Notes: a model not told the origin generated them from the sequence alone. Counted from the stretch's first letter, positions 27,760 through 36,720 are shown. The stretch is 64,000 nt of DNA from Bacillus sp. FJAT-28004 (GCF_001280845.1 NZ_LGHP01000001.1:2380435-2444434), one strand, 5' to 3'. A program made the numbers and translations.

Positions 27760-28485
27760 ATGATCAAAGTAAAGAACCTATCCAGACGAATTCCCGGCGG
27801 GCCTAAGGTGCTCGATGATATTAGCTTTGAGGCTTATCCTGGCGATTTTATTGCCATTAAAGGCGATAGCGGAAGTGGGAAGTCCACGCTGCTACGATGC
27901 CTTGCTTTGCAAGAAAAGTGGAGCGAAGGCTCCTATCAATTTGACGGCAAAGATATTTTCAAAGAGGGATTCAAAGGCAAGCTTAAAGTTCGGAGAGAGG
28001 TTGCTTATGTGGAGGAAAAGCCTTTTTTATTCCCGAACAAGACTGGACTGAAAAATGTTATTATCGGTTCAATCTCACAGACGCCTGCTTGGCGCAGATG
28101 GACAGGCATGGTTCGTAACGACGATTACATGGGTGCAATGGACATGATTGAAAAGCGTGGTTTGATCGATAAAGCGCATCAGAAGGCGAGTACACTTAGC
28201 GGCGGCGAACGTCAACGTATGGCCATCGCAAGAGCACTCGTTCATGGCGCTAAGGTCATTGCAGCAGATGAGCCCGTTTCCGGTCTTGATCCTCATACGG
28301 CTGATCAAGTTCTAACTGATTTGAAAGCGCTATGCAAGGAGCAAGGTGTCATCGTGATAGCTGTTATGCATCAGGGTGACTGGGCGGAGCGATTCGCTGA
28401 TCAAATTCTCGGCTTGAAAGACGGAAAGCTTGTTCTTAACGTAAGTGGCAGAAGGTTGACTGAACGTGAGAAGGCGCTCCTGTGA
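27760..28485 (+). CDS. ABC transporter ATP-binding protein
   Basis: A 241-residue single ABC ATPase. Walker A is GDSGSGKST (about 36-44), signature LSGGERQRMAIARAL, Walker B VIAADEPVSGLD, and the H-loop His is in VMHQGDWAERF. It resembles the ATPases of phosphonate or amino-acid-type importers, but no permease or binding-protein gene is adjacent. It overlaps the next gene (a GNAT) by 4 bases. The ATG at 27760 follows AAGGAGAG. Either the permease is elsewhere or the protein works outside transport; the sequence does not decide. Confidence 0.8.
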   Translation: MIKVKNLSRRIPGGPKVLDDISFEAYPGDFIAIKGDSGSGKSTLLRCLALQEKWSEGSYQFDGKDIFKEGFKGKLKVRREVAYVEEKPFLFPNKTGLKNVIIGSISQTPAWRRWTGMVRNDDYMGAMDMIEKRGLIDKAHQKASTLSGGERQRMAIARALVHGAKVIAADEPVSGLDPHTADQVLTDLKALCKEQGVIVIAVMHQGDWAERFADQILGLKDGKLVLNVSGRRLTEREKALL

Positions 28486-28994
28486 ACGAAATTGAACTAC
28501 GCACCATCGCAGAAGAGGAACTCGACGCAGCCATTAAGCTAGAACAAAAATGCTATTCGCCAGAAGCTGCTGCTACCATGGCTGGCTTTCAATTTCGCTA
28601 TAAGCATTACCGTTCATTTTTTTGGTCGGTTTGGCTTGGTGACCAATTAATTGGAATAACAAATGGTATTCGTACTTCTCAGACTGATTGCGGTGACGAG
28701 ATGAAGGGAAATCAAGCCGATCTTTTGGATGGGAACAACTTTTGCATCCTTACGATCGCAGTAGATGACCATTTTCGAGGACAAGGCATCGGTTCGTTAT
28801 TGCTGCGGAAGCTAGTCGAACAATGCATGTTATCCCGCATCGATTCGATTATTTTGATGTGCGAGGAGCATCTTATTCCCTTCTATGAATCGGAGCAATT
28901 CGAGCGAAGAGGGGTATCAGCCTCCACGCATGGTGGAATCGTTTGGCATGAGATGAGACGTGTTTTGCATACAATGGAGCATCTTACCGAATAG
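28482..28994 (+). CDS. GNAT family N-acetyltransferase
   Basis: A 170-residue acetyltransferase with GTG start overlapping the ABC ATPase stop codon (GTGA). The acetyl-CoA block is LTIAVDDHFRGQGIGSLLLRK, with the R-G-Q-G-I-G loop. IILMCEEHLIPFYESEQF is the usual beta6-alpha4 region. It resembles arylalkylamine-type acetyltransferases by the HxxPFY-like segment. Translational coupling suggests cotranscription with the ATPase and the DUF3298 gene downstream. Substrate unknown. Confidence 0.85.
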   Translation: MNEIELRTIAEEELDAAIKLEQKCYSPEAAATMAGFQFRYKHYRSFFWSVWLGDQLIGITNGIRTSQTDCGDEMKGNQADLLDGNNFCILTIAVDDHFRGQGIGSLLLRKLVEQCMLSRIDSIILMCEEHLIPFYESEQFERRGVSASTHGGIVWHEMRRVLHTMEHLTE

Positions 28995-29009
28995 GAAGGT
29001 GTCTTTCAT

Positions 29010-29621
29010 ATGTCATTTCAACCGCCCGTTGTTATACAAACTGCAAAAGCTGATTTTCCGAAAGCTGAGCTGTCATTGCCGTATGTGAGCGGAGGCAGAA
29101 GCGAAGCCGCAGATAAGAAGATTAACCATTTAATTCATCATACGGTGCAGCAGATGGTTCATAATCAAGGCTCGCTTGATGATCCGAGGGCTCAGATGAT
29201 TGGCTATTATGAACAGAAGAACAATCAAAAGGATTATCTTAGTCTCTCGTTGTTCAATTATGCCTATACGGGCGGAGCTCATGGCTTGACGCTTCAGCAA
29301 TCACTGACCTTTAAGCAATCGACAGGACAAACCTATACGCTTGCTCAGCTATTTAAACCTGGATCGGACTATGTTGGACAGATTAGCGCCATCGTAAGCG
29401 CACAAATCTTGGCAAGAAAGATTGATACGCTGGAGCCTTTCAAAACGATAAGGCCTGACCAGGACTATTACGTGGCTGATCGTTCACTCGTGGTATACTT
29501 CCAGCTTTATGAGCTGGCAGCATATGTGTTTGGGTTTCTGTATTTTCCGATATCCGTTTACGAACTTCAAGATATTATAAATGAAGATGGTCCACTTGGA
29601 CCGATGCTCGTTAATGACTAA
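29010..29621 (+). CDS. DUF3298/DUF4163 domain protein
   Basis: A 203-residue protein without an obvious signal peptide or membrane segment. The N-terminal half resembles DUF4163 and the C-terminal half DUF3298, with the typical NYAYTGGAHG motif and FKPGSDYVGQI. These domains occur in the extracellular part of anti-sigma factor RsiV, where they bind lysozyme, and in other secreted proteins. The absence of a secretion signal here is unusual. Starts behind AGGAAGG, 15 bases after the GNAT gene. Confidence 0.75.
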   Translation: MSFQPPVVIQTAKADFPKAELSLPYVSGGRSEAADKKINHLIHHTVQQMVHNQGSLDDPRAQMIGYYEQKNNQKDYLSLSLFNYAYTGGAHGLTLQQSLTFKQSTGQTYTLAQLFKPGSDYVGQISAIVSAQILARKIDTLEPFKTIRPDQDYYVADRSLVVYFQLYELAAYVFGFLYFPISVYELQDIINEDGPLGPMLVND

Positions 29622-29683
29622 ATCTGAATTAGTCCATTTTCATTAAGCAGTAATTCAGCCTAAGAACATAAGGAGACAACGCA

Positions 29684-30289
29684 TTGATTTATTTTCTCAT
29701 TCTTTTCGCTGCAGCTATGATTGTCGCGGTGTCGTTTGTCTTCTTTCATCAACGAAAAATGGAAAAGGAGCAGCAACACTTCAAAGCAAGTATGCCAGAT
29801 CTCCCATCCGTAATGGTTACTTCAATATCTACTAATCGAATATTTGATCAACCGCTTTCTGGATCCATTGTAAAAACCACTACAAACTCGGTTCACCAAT
29901 CAACGGGTTTGAATGATAAGATTTTAGTTGTAGACGATCAACCCTACATTAGAAAGATGCTTGCCGAATTGTTTACCGCTCAGGGAATCGAAGTTTATGA
30001 AGCTGAGAATGGCAGCATCGCATTGGACATTTTTGAACAGCAAAGGCCAAATTGTGTGCTGCTCGATTTGAAAGTGCCAGAAATAAACGGTATTGATATT
30101 TTAAAAGGGATAAGAAAACTGTCGCCAGAGGTGCCTGTAATCCTCATTACGGCATATGCCGATCCCGAGAAAATGGAAGAAGCCCTTGCTCTCGGAATTA
30201 CCCAATGCTTTACGAAACCCTTTGATATTATAGAGCTCAAAGGGCTCGTTCTCAGCATTCTGGAACAGAATTCTAATCAAGCAGAGTAA
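29684..30289 (+). CDS. Membrane-tethered single-domain response regulator, Spo0F-like
   Basis: A 201-residue protein with a TTG start behind AAGGAG. Residues 1-21 form one hydrophobic anchor, followed by a charged and Ser/Thr-rich linker to about residue 77. The receiver domain has acidic D84/D85, phospho-acceptor D128 in LLDLKVPE, T156 and K178. Wording such as ILVVDDQPYIR, GIDILKGIR and FTKPFDI is very close to Spo0F. No output domain is present. Tethering a Spo0F-type receiver to the membrane is unusual and suggests a local phosphorelay or phosphate sink (inference). Confidence 0.82.
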   Translation: MIYFLILFAAAMIVAVSFVFFHQRKMEKEQQHFKASMPDLPSVMVTSISTNRIFDQPLSGSIVKTTTNSVHQSTGLNDKILVVDDQPYIRKMLAELFTAQGIEVYEAENGSIALDIFEQQRPNCVLLDLKVPEINGIDILKGIRKLSPEVPVILITAYADPEKMEEALALGITQCFTKPFDIIELKGLVLSILEQNSNQAE

Positions 30290-30307
30290 AAAAAATATAA
30301 TCAATTG

Positions 30308-30336
30308 ACTCGCATCTAGTTGGATGCGAGTTTTTT
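30308..30336 (+). terminator. Intrinsic terminator after the Spo0F-like gene
   Basis: ACTCGCATC-TAGTTG-GATGCGAGT followed by six T. Confidence 0.85.
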
Positions 30337-30389
30337 ATTTTGAGCGTTATTCGTTTGTCCTTTTGCATGCAACACCCCAGCAGCTCATA

Positions 30390-30613
30390 CAGCAAGCTAT
30401 TAAATATTCATAGTTTGCTGCGGGAAATAATACGGAACCATTTCAGGAAATAGTCGGACTATTTAAAAAACATTTCCCGGGGAAGCGCAATAAGTAACAT
30501 GAAAGAGAGGTTTTCGACAACTCAGAGGCTAACGAAAGTAGAATGTGTCGAAAGTAAGGTTGGCAATGGATTAACCACATGAGTAATAGATGTGGTTAGA
30601 TCTCTTTGCCAAC
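30390..30613 (+). other. Inverted-repeat-dense intergenic region, candidate structured RNA
   Basis: No gene is seen in 30290-30672. Instead the region contains: an 11-bp stem-loop with one G-T pair (30390-30400 with 30410-30420); an 8-bp pair 30421-30428 with 30472-30479 enclosing a near-perfect palindrome AAATAGTC-G-GACTATTT (30448-30464); an 8-bp pair TTTCGACA/TGTCGAAA (30512-30519 with 30546-30553); and a nested stem of 8 bp (30559-30566 with 30606-30613) around 9 bp (30572-30580 with 30590-30598). The density of perfect repeats is far above expectation for spacer DNA. Confidence 0.45.
30572..30598. promoter_or_regulatory. Palindromic operator candidate before the MOSC gene
   Basis: TAACCACAT and ATGTGGTTA are perfect 9-bp half sites separated by 9 bases, ending 8 bases upstream of the -35 element of the promoter at 30606. 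Confidence 0.4.
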
Positions 30614-30635
30614 ATCTCCCTATGAAGCTTATAAT
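30606..30635 (+). promoter_or_regulatory. SigA-type promoter of the MOSC operon
   Basis: TTGCCA, 18-base spacer, consensus TATAAT, 38 bases before the ATG at 30673. Its -35 lies in the 3' arm of the outer inverted repeat. Confidence 0.65.
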
Positions 30636-30672
30636 AGTTAAATAAGAGATAAACTTAGGAGGGACAATACAT

Positions 30673-31353
30673 ATGACTCATCAGATAGAGACTGCGAGTC
30701 TCGTATCACTCAATGTGGGCATGCCTGTATCGATTGCTTATGGCAGCAAAGAGATCTTATCGGGCATCTTCAAGCAGCCTACTCTGACAGCCCATGCGCT
30801 GACCACAACGGGGCTGCAGGGTGATGGACAGGGTGATACCGTTCATCATGGAGGTCCGGACAAAGCGGTGTGTGTGTATTTCCAGGAGCGTTACTCTTAT
30901 TGGCGTGAGCAATACGAGGAGCCATTTGATTACGGAGCCTTTGGCGAAAACTTCACACTATCCAATTGGACAGAGGAGGATTTGTGTATCGGTGACATTA
31001 TCCAAGCTGGCGATGTCATCCTCCAAGTGAGTCAGCCAAGACAGCCGTGCTATAAGCTTGGGTTACGACATAAGCTGCCAGAATTGCCGGGTCATATTCA
31101 GCGAGAGGGTTATACAGGACTTTATTTCCGTGTACTTCAAGAAGGCAGTATACAGGCTGGAATGACGTTTGAGATTACATATAAACATCCTGCTCGCAAG
31201 ACGGTCTTGGAAGCTAACCGTGTCATGTACCGAGATAAGGAAGACTTAAAAGGCATAAGTGAGCTGCTTGACGTAAAAGAACTCTCTGCGAGCTGGCTGG
31301 AACAGCTTGGAACTCGATTGAATAGATTGCAGCTGGACCATCAAGGAGGCTAG
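30673..31353 (+). CDS. MOSC domain-containing protein (YflK-like)
   Basis: A 226-residue MOSC domain protein. Key features are GDGQGDTVHHGGPDKAV, the segment GAFGENFTLS, and the conserved cysteine in QPRQPCYKLG, thought to carry sulfur in molybdenum cofactor sulfurase relatives. Members act in molybdenum cofactor-dependent or N-hydroxylated base reduction systems (YiiM/YflK). No Moco enzyme is adjacent, so the partner is unknown. ATG behind AGGAGGG with a strong promoter. Confidence 0.87.
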   Translation: MTHQIETASLVSLNVGMPVSIAYGSKEILSGIFKQPTLTAHALTTTGLQGDGQGDTVHHGGPDKAVCVYFQERYSYWREQYEEPFDYGAFGENFTLSNWTEEDLCIGDIIQAGDVILQVSQPRQPCYKLGLRHKLPELPGHIQREGYTGLYFRVLQEGSIQAGMTFEITYKHPARKTVLEANRVMYRDKEDLKGISELLDVKELSASWLEQLGTRLNRLQLDHQGG

Positions 31354-31359
31354 TCAGTT

Positions 31360-32346
31360 TTGAAAGACAGCATAGATTTTACGGCTTATTTAAATGAATA
31401 TGAGTTCGCAGAGCCTTGCCTTATTGAGCATCGGGAGAGCGGGATGAATAATACGACCCGTATCATTTCGTCGGGAAATAGAAAATTTGTTCTGCGTATT
31501 TACAATAACCATAAGGATAGCAATATTGTGGGGCTGGAGCATGAAGTACTGGACGCATTGAATAAACAAGATCTGACCTTTCAGGTGCCGATTCCGGTTC
31601 ATAATAAAAAGGGCGATACGATCAGCGTTGCAGCGGATGGTACATTATCTTCACTATTTCATTATATTGAGGGTGACCGACCGACGGTTTCAAACCCAGA
31701 TCATGTTTATGCACTAGGTGTTGCAGCAGCGAAGCTCTCGAGTGCCTTAAGCAGCATAAACCTGAGAGGAAAGCCGCTGTACAGCCCATATTACATGTTA
31801 GAGAATACATATGCCTCTATGGATGAGGAAGCCTTTTTTGCAATGACATATCAATCTCAATCAGAAGATCTTGCGAGTAGAAAATCAAGCTTCATGGCAT
31901 TGCATGAGGAGCGGCTTAAGCTCATAGAGGAATGCAATAAGCTTGAAGAGCTGCCGAAACAATGGATCCATGGCGATTTGGTTTTTAATAATACGGTTTC
32001 TCAGGGCGATGCGATCATAGGCGTGCTGGATTTTGAGTTCACAACAGTTGATGTTAGAGCGATGGAGCTTGCTGTAATTATCGTCGATATCCTTAAACCA
32101 GATGACCCTAATATACGAGCTAATGTGAAACGTTTATTGCAGGGTTATCAAGATACGAATCCGTTAACTCATCATGAATTAAAGATATTGCCGATATTAA
32201 TGAAATTAAGATTGCTAGATGTAGCATTGCATTTTGCCGTGCGTTTAAGAGATAATTTAGATAAAGAGGAAATACTTTGTGGCATTATCGATCAGACAAC
32301 GTTTGGGTTCAGCTGGATCAATGAACATTGGGAGGATGATTATTAA
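31360..32346 (+). CDS. Phosphotransferase of the APH / homoserine kinase type
   Basis: A 328-residue kinase-like protein with TTG start behind AAGGAGG, 6 bases after the MOSC gene. The catalytic block is WIHGDLVFNNT (Brenner-type HGD) and the metal-binding aspartate is in VLDFEFTTVD. The N-lobe lysine is in KFVLRIYNN. This fold covers aminoglycoside phosphotransferases, choline/ethanolamine and homoserine kinases. Being followed with 1-base overlap by a ChbG-like deacetylase, a sugar-related substrate is conceivable but unproven. Confidence 0.82.
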   Translation: MKDSIDFTAYLNEYEFAEPCLIEHRESGMNNTTRIISSGNRKFVLRIYNNHKDSNIVGLEHEVLDALNKQDLTFQVPIPVHNKKGDTISVAADGTLSSLFHYIEGDRPTVSNPDHVYALGVAAAKLSSALSSINLRGKPLYSPYYMLENTYASMDEEAFFAMTYQSQSEDLASRKSSFMALHEERLKLIEECNKLEELPKQWIHGDLVFNNTVSQGDAIIGVLDFEFTTVDVRAMELAVIIVDILKPDDPNIRANVKRLLQGYQDTNPLTHHELKILPILMKLRLLDVALHFAVRLRDNLDKEEILCGIIDQTTFGFSWINEHWEDDY

Positions 32347-33269
32347 TGAGCTTAGCAAAAGCACTCGGTTACGGCGAGAACGAGAAACTGCTGATTATTA
32401 ACGCAGACGATTACGGAGTATGCCATTCGGTAAATATCGGCATTCAGCAGCTGCTGCTTGAACAGACGGTTAGCTCGGCGACTATTATGATGCCTTGTGG
32501 TTGGGCGAGGGAAGCAGCGCTTTGGAGTGCGCGTCACCCGCAAATCGATGTAGGTGTCCACTTTACATTTACTAGTGAATGGGACATGTACCGCTGGGGT
32601 CCTGTTAACCGTAAAGGAAGCACAAGTTCACTTGTTACTCATGAAAATTATTTCCCGAAGGACAGCAAAACCTTTGAACTGCAAGCAGATCCAGAGCAAG
32701 TAAAGGAAGAACTTATCGCACAAATTGAAATGGCTATTGCTATGGGGATGAAACCATCCCATGCTGACAATCACATGGGAAGTTTGTATGGATTAGCAAC
32801 AGGCAGGAATTTCTTGTCTATAGTTTTGGATGTATGCGCTTCCTATGGCCTGCCATTCCGTTTGCCTCGTAATTTACGGCAAAATATTGGCCAAGTGGCC
32901 TCGCCAGAGCTTGAAGAGCAGGCGAAACAGCTTGCTATGCTTGCGGATTCGAAAGGTGTTGTTATCCTTGATTATTTAATCGGATTGCCATTTCATTTGC
33001 AGGATGGCGAAACGTATGATTCTCTAAAGGCAAGCATGCAGCAGGTGCTTGAAGGCTTGCAATCAGGTGTTTCTGAAATCATTATTCATCCGTCTCTTGT
33101 AACCGATGAGCTGAATGCTTTTCACATGCAGCCTCTGAAGAGGGGAATGGAACTAGATTTATTCCGTGATCCTGAGATTAAGAAGACGATGCAAAGTGAA
33201 GGCATCCGCATGATTCGCTGGCGGGAACTGCAGAAGCTGCAGCGTGATCGAACTGGCTTTAAAACATAA
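32346..33269 (+). CDS. ChbG/YdjC-family carbohydrate deacetylase
   Basis: A 307-residue protein of the YdjC/ChbG group, which removes acetyl groups from chito-oligosaccharides. Metal-ligand motifs are LLIINADDYG near the N-terminus, DVGVHFTFTSEW in the middle and the PSHADNHMG segment (about 137-145). Its ATG overlaps the stop of the kinase gene (TAATG), so they are translationally coupled. No signal peptide, so it should act on cytoplasmic sugars. Confidence 0.87.
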   Translation: MSLAKALGYGENEKLLIINADDYGVCHSVNIGIQQLLLEQTVSSATIMMPCGWAREAALWSARHPQIDVGVHFTFTSEWDMYRWGPVNRKGSTSSLVTHENYFPKDSKTFELQADPEQVKEELIAQIEMAIAMGMKPSHADNHMGSLYGLATGRNFLSIVLDVCASYGLPFRLPRNLRQNIGQVASPELEEQAKQLAMLADSKGVVILDYLIGLPFHLQDGETYDSLKASMQQVLEGLQSGVSEIIIHPSLVTDELNAFHMQPLKRGMELDLFRDPEIKKTMQSEGIRMIRWRELQKLQRDRTGFKT

Positions 33270-33284
33270 TGAAGGAGTTGACTT

Positions 33285-34244
33285 ATGTCTTTTGAAACGA
33301 TTAAACAACTAGCTGAACAAGTGAAATCCAATATTGGACGCGTCATCGTAGGCAAAGAAGAAGTTGTAGAATTGTTGCTAATTGGACTCCTTACCTCAGG
33401 GCATGTGCTGCTCGAGGATGTACCTGGAACAGGCAAGACATTGCTTGCTAAATCCATGGCCAAATCATTAGCATTATCATTTAGACGAATTCAATTTACG
33501 CCAGATTTGCTTCCGTCGGATCTGAGTGGCATTCATTTCTATAATCAAAAGATAAGCGAGTTCGAATTCCGAGCTGGTCCATTATTTACTCATTTACTGT
33601 TGGCTGACGAGATTAATCGTGCGACGCCTCGCACACAATCGAGTTTGCTTGAATGCATGGAAGAGCGCCAAATTAGCATCGATGGGGAAACCAAATATTT
33701 GGAGCGTCCTTTTATGGTTATTGCTACACAAAACCCTGTTGAGCATCAAGGGACGTTTCCCCTTCCGGAAGCACAGCTAGATCGTTTCTTATTCAAAATA
33801 AAAATGGGTTATCCGACGACTGAAGAAGGTTTGCAGCTATTAAAGCGTTTTAAAGATCATGATCCGCTAGCACAGCTCGAGCCGGTTGCTGGCATCGATG
33901 TCATTCAGAAGGCTCAGCAAGCGTATTCAGCCGTGAAAGTGACGGATGACATTCTTCAGTATTTGCTGCAAATCGTAGAGCAGACACGGAGGCGTGAGGA
34001 GGTTTCCGTTGGTGTTAGTCCGCGTGGCAGTCAAGCGCTGCTGCGTGCGTCTCAGGTGCATGCCATTTTGCGAGGGCGCGATTTCGTAACACCAGATGAT
34101 ATTAAGGCAATGGCAAAGCCTGTTTTGTCCCACCGATTAGCCATTCGCGGCATGCATCGTACCGCTAATCAGGCGGAATCCATTATTGATGACATTATTC
34201 GTTTGACGGCCGTGCCTGCTGAAGCAGGCGTATCGGTTCGTTAG
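33285..34244 (+). CDS. MoxR-family AAA ATPase
   Basis: A 319-residue MoxR ATPase. Walker A is DVPGTGKT (about 45-52), Walker B LLADEINRA, sensor 1 in MVIATQNPVEHQG and sensor 2 region in VSPRGSQALL. MoxR ATPases act as chaperones for neighbouring DUF58/VWA proteins. The two downstream genes encode DUF58 and DUF4129 proteins, the standard partners (compare yeaC-yeaD-yebA of Bacillus). Ribosome binding site AAGGAG. Confidence 0.93.
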   Translation: MSFETIKQLAEQVKSNIGRVIVGKEEVVELLLIGLLTSGHVLLEDVPGTGKTLLAKSMAKSLALSFRRIQFTPDLLPSDLSGIHFYNQKISEFEFRAGPLFTHLLLADEINRATPRTQSSLLECMEERQISIDGETKYLERPFMVIATQNPVEHQGTFPLPEAQLDRFLFKIKMGYPTTEEGLQLLKRFKDHDPLAQLEPVAGIDVIQKAQQAYSAVKVTDDILQYLLQIVEQTRRREEVSVGVSPRGSQALLRASQVHAILRGRDFVTPDDIKAMAKPVLSHRLAIRGMHRTANQAESIIDDIIRLTAVPAEAGVSVR

Positions 34245-34252
34245 GCGGCACG

Positions 34253-35395
34253 ATGATTTTATTCTGGTTTATTTTGGCTGCAATCGTCATTTTGTCATTA
34301 CAGGGCAAATTATTTCAAAAGCTCGTATTGCGCCGTATTAAATATGAACGGCGTTTTACGAGCAAATCATGTTTTAGCGGTGATCAAGTCGAGATGATCG
34401 AAGAGATGGCCAATGCTAAATGGCTGCCGGTTCCTTGGCTGCGTGTGGAGTCGCAGCTTTCCACGCATTTACATTTTCAACAGCTAGATAATTTCTCTGT
34501 CAGCAGCGGGCAGCTTTATCAGAACCATAAGAGCTTCTTCAGCCTTTCACCGTATACGAAAATTACGCGCACTCATCGCATTACCTGTGCGAAGCGAGGT
34601 TGGTACAAGCTTCAAACCGTAACGTTAACGGGCGGTGATCCGCTAGGTTTAACCAATGCGTCCGCTCAAATTGCCCTTCAGGGTGAGCTGCTCGTCTATC
34701 CAAAGCCTGCAGATGTGCCCATTCATGAGCTTCCTTATCATAGCTGGCAGGGGGATCAATCAATTCGCCGCTGGATCATCAATGATCCATTCATCATTGC
34801 GGGTGTGCGTGAGTATCAAGCTGGCGATACGTATAAGCAAATCAACTGGAAAGCAACGGCGAAGACAGGAAGCCTTCAAGTACATCAGTATGATTTCACT
34901 GCGGACCGCAGGCTAATGATTTATTTGAATGTTGACGATGTAGAGGGCATGTGGCGAAACGTAACTGATCTTGGATTAATCGAGCGCGGCATAGAATGGG
35001 CAGCTGGAGCAGCCCAAGCTGTCATACAGCAGGGCATGGAAGTTGGATTTGCATCTAATATGCCTTTAACTGGTATGATGGAAAGCGTTCACATCGAGCC
35101 GCGAGGCGGACATGAGCATTTAATCGTTATTTGGGAGGAAATGGCGAAGCTTGACATTGAACGAACCGAGCTGTTTCATCATTTAATAGAACGTGAAGCA
35201 AAAAGCGGATACAGCGAACGGGATGTACTCATGATTACAGCCTATTGGAACGAAGAGCTGGAGAAGCAAGCCGATCAGCTGCGCTACAACGGAAATGCCG
35301 TAGCGGTTTGGATGCTGACAGATAAAGCTCAGACCGCAAATAACGATGATGGACAAGCGATATCAAGTCGCGGCAGAGAAGAGGTGATCGCGTGA
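34253..35395 (+). CDS. DUF58 domain protein
   Basis: A 380-residue membrane protein. The N-terminus has one short hydrophobic segment (about 2-16). The DUF58 signature is at about 178-205, with GVREYQAGDTYKQINWKA split over REY, GD and INWKATAK motifs, followed by a VWA-like region. It starts 8 bases after the MoxR gene and overlaps the next gene by 4 bases. MoxR-DUF58 pairs are thought to assemble or activate membrane or cell-surface complexes; the client is unknown here. Confidence 0.88.
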   Translation: MILFWFILAAIVILSLQGKLFQKLVLRRIKYERRFTSKSCFSGDQVEMIEEMANAKWLPVPWLRVESQLSTHLHFQQLDNFSVSSGQLYQNHKSFFSLSPYTKITRTHRITCAKRGWYKLQTVTLTGGDPLGLTNASAQIALQGELLVYPKPADVPIHELPYHSWQGDQSIRRWIINDPFIIAGVREYQAGDTYKQINWKATAKTGSLQVHQYDFTADRRLMIYLNVDDVEGMWRNVTDLGLIERGIEWAAGAAQAVIQQGMEVGFASNMPLTGMMESVHIEPRGGHEHLIVIWEEMAKLDIERTELFHHLIEREAKSGYSERDVLMITAYWNEELEKQADQLRYNGNAVAVWMLTDKAQTANNDDGQAISSRGREEVIA

Positions 35396-36717
35396 ATGAG
35401 CCAAAGAAGCGATCTCTTACTTTAAACATCTTTGGTCAAGGCGTTATCGAACTGCTCTTTTATTTGCCCGTATTTATCACTATAGCAGTTTACCTGCTGC
35501 CTACAGCAGCCGTATGGCCTTGGATAGCGACTATTCCTTTCTGTTACTGGGCTAGTTCGGTAATCCTTGGAAATTATTCAAGATTACGCTACGGTGTGAA
35601 GCTGCTTTTAGCGATCGCAATAGGGGCATTGCATAGCGGGTTGTTCTTTGTCGCATGGGTAGGAGATACGGCTATCATTCCAATGGTTATATGCGGACTT
35701 ATTGCTGCTTTCGCTGCAATGAGAGGCATGTCGTCGCAATTGCGCGGATGGTCCTTCTCGTTTCCCAATACCCAGATGCTGATTGGCGTTATCCTTTATG
35801 TAGCAGTACAGCCCTTAAAAGTAATTGTGTTAAAAAGACTGACAGAGTATAACGGGATTTTAATCGTATGCGGAATTGCTGCCGTTATTTTATTTTTCTT
35901 TTTTGCAAATGAACGGCATTTGAACAGTGAAACAGTAGATTCAGGTAAAACGTCGGCGACTCTTGCTTTTAAACGCCAAAATCGTATTTTAATTGTTGTA
36001 ATCGTTAGTATCATTAGTATCCTTGCTTTATTCCGCCAAATTCAGCAGATGATTGAGCGCTTCTTTCATTCGATCATTGAGCGAATGATGAACTGGTTTA
36101 ATCAGTCGAGGCAGCAAGCACCGCTTGATGAGCCTCCTATTGATTCTTCAACTCCTCAAATGCCCATGGAGGAGTCCAAGCCGCCATCCGATTGGATGCT
36201 GCTGCTGGAACAAATTGCAAAAATCTTTGCCATCGTGCTAGTCATCATCATCTTCTGTATTTTGTTCTATTTTATCGTTAGAAAGTTAATGCAATGGGCG
36301 AAGCTGCTTGCTGCTAAACTGCAGGAGAGAGGAGCAGATAGCCGCAATGGCGGGGTCGGCTTTACGGATGAAGTCGAGAGTTTAATGACATTAACTAATT
36401 TACGAGAGCAAATGAGTAATAAGCTGAAAAAGCTGCTGCCAAAGAAACGGTCCTTTGCACAGGAATGGAATGAGCTGCGTACAAATACGGAAAAAATCAG
36501 GTTTTTATATACTCGTTTACTGAAGAGCAGCGCCGAGCAGGGTTATATGGTCAAAGAACATATGACTCCTCGCGAAACATCGGAAGATCTTAGTAAATGG
36601 CAGGATGGTAAGTTGAAGATTGAGGGTATGCCTCGGTTTATTGAGGTGTATGAGGAAGCAAGGTATGGCGATAAGCAGCCGGATGACCAACAAATCAATG
36701 CTTTTAAAAACCAGTAA
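35392..36717 (+). CDS. DUF4129 multi-pass membrane protein, transglutaminase core absent
   Basis: A 441-residue protein with GTG start overlapping the DUF58 stop. Five or six membrane segments occupy about residues 15-175, a further one is near 195-210 and another near 283-305. The C-terminal cytoplasmic part (about 360-435) fits DUF4129 with LYTRLLKSSAEQGY and MTPRETSEDL. In Bacillus YebA the equivalent protein carries an extracellular transglutaminase domain between the membrane parts. Here that position holds only about 70 residues, so the catalytic core is missing. Confidence 0.75.
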   Translation: MNEPKKRSLTLNIFGQGVIELLFYLPVFITIAVYLLPTAAVWPWIATIPFCYWASSVILGNYSRLRYGVKLLLAIAIGALHSGLFFVAWVGDTAIIPMVICGLIAAFAAMRGMSSQLRGWSFSFPNTQMLIGVILYVAVQPLKVIVLKRLTEYNGILIVCGIAAVILFFFFANERHLNSETVDSGKTSATLAFKRQNRILIVVIVSIISILALFRQIQQMIERFFHSIIERMMNWFNQSRQQAPLDEPPIDSSTPQMPMEESKPPSDWMLLLEQIAKIFAIVLVIIIFCILFYFIVRKLMQWAKLLAAKLQERGADSRNGGVGFTDEVESLMTLTNLREQMSNKLKKLLPKKRSFAQEWNELRTNTEKIRFLYTRLLKSSAEQGYMVKEHMTPRETSEDLSKWQDGKLKIEGMPRFIEVYEEARYGDKQPDDQQINAFKNQ

Positions 36718-36720
36718 AAA

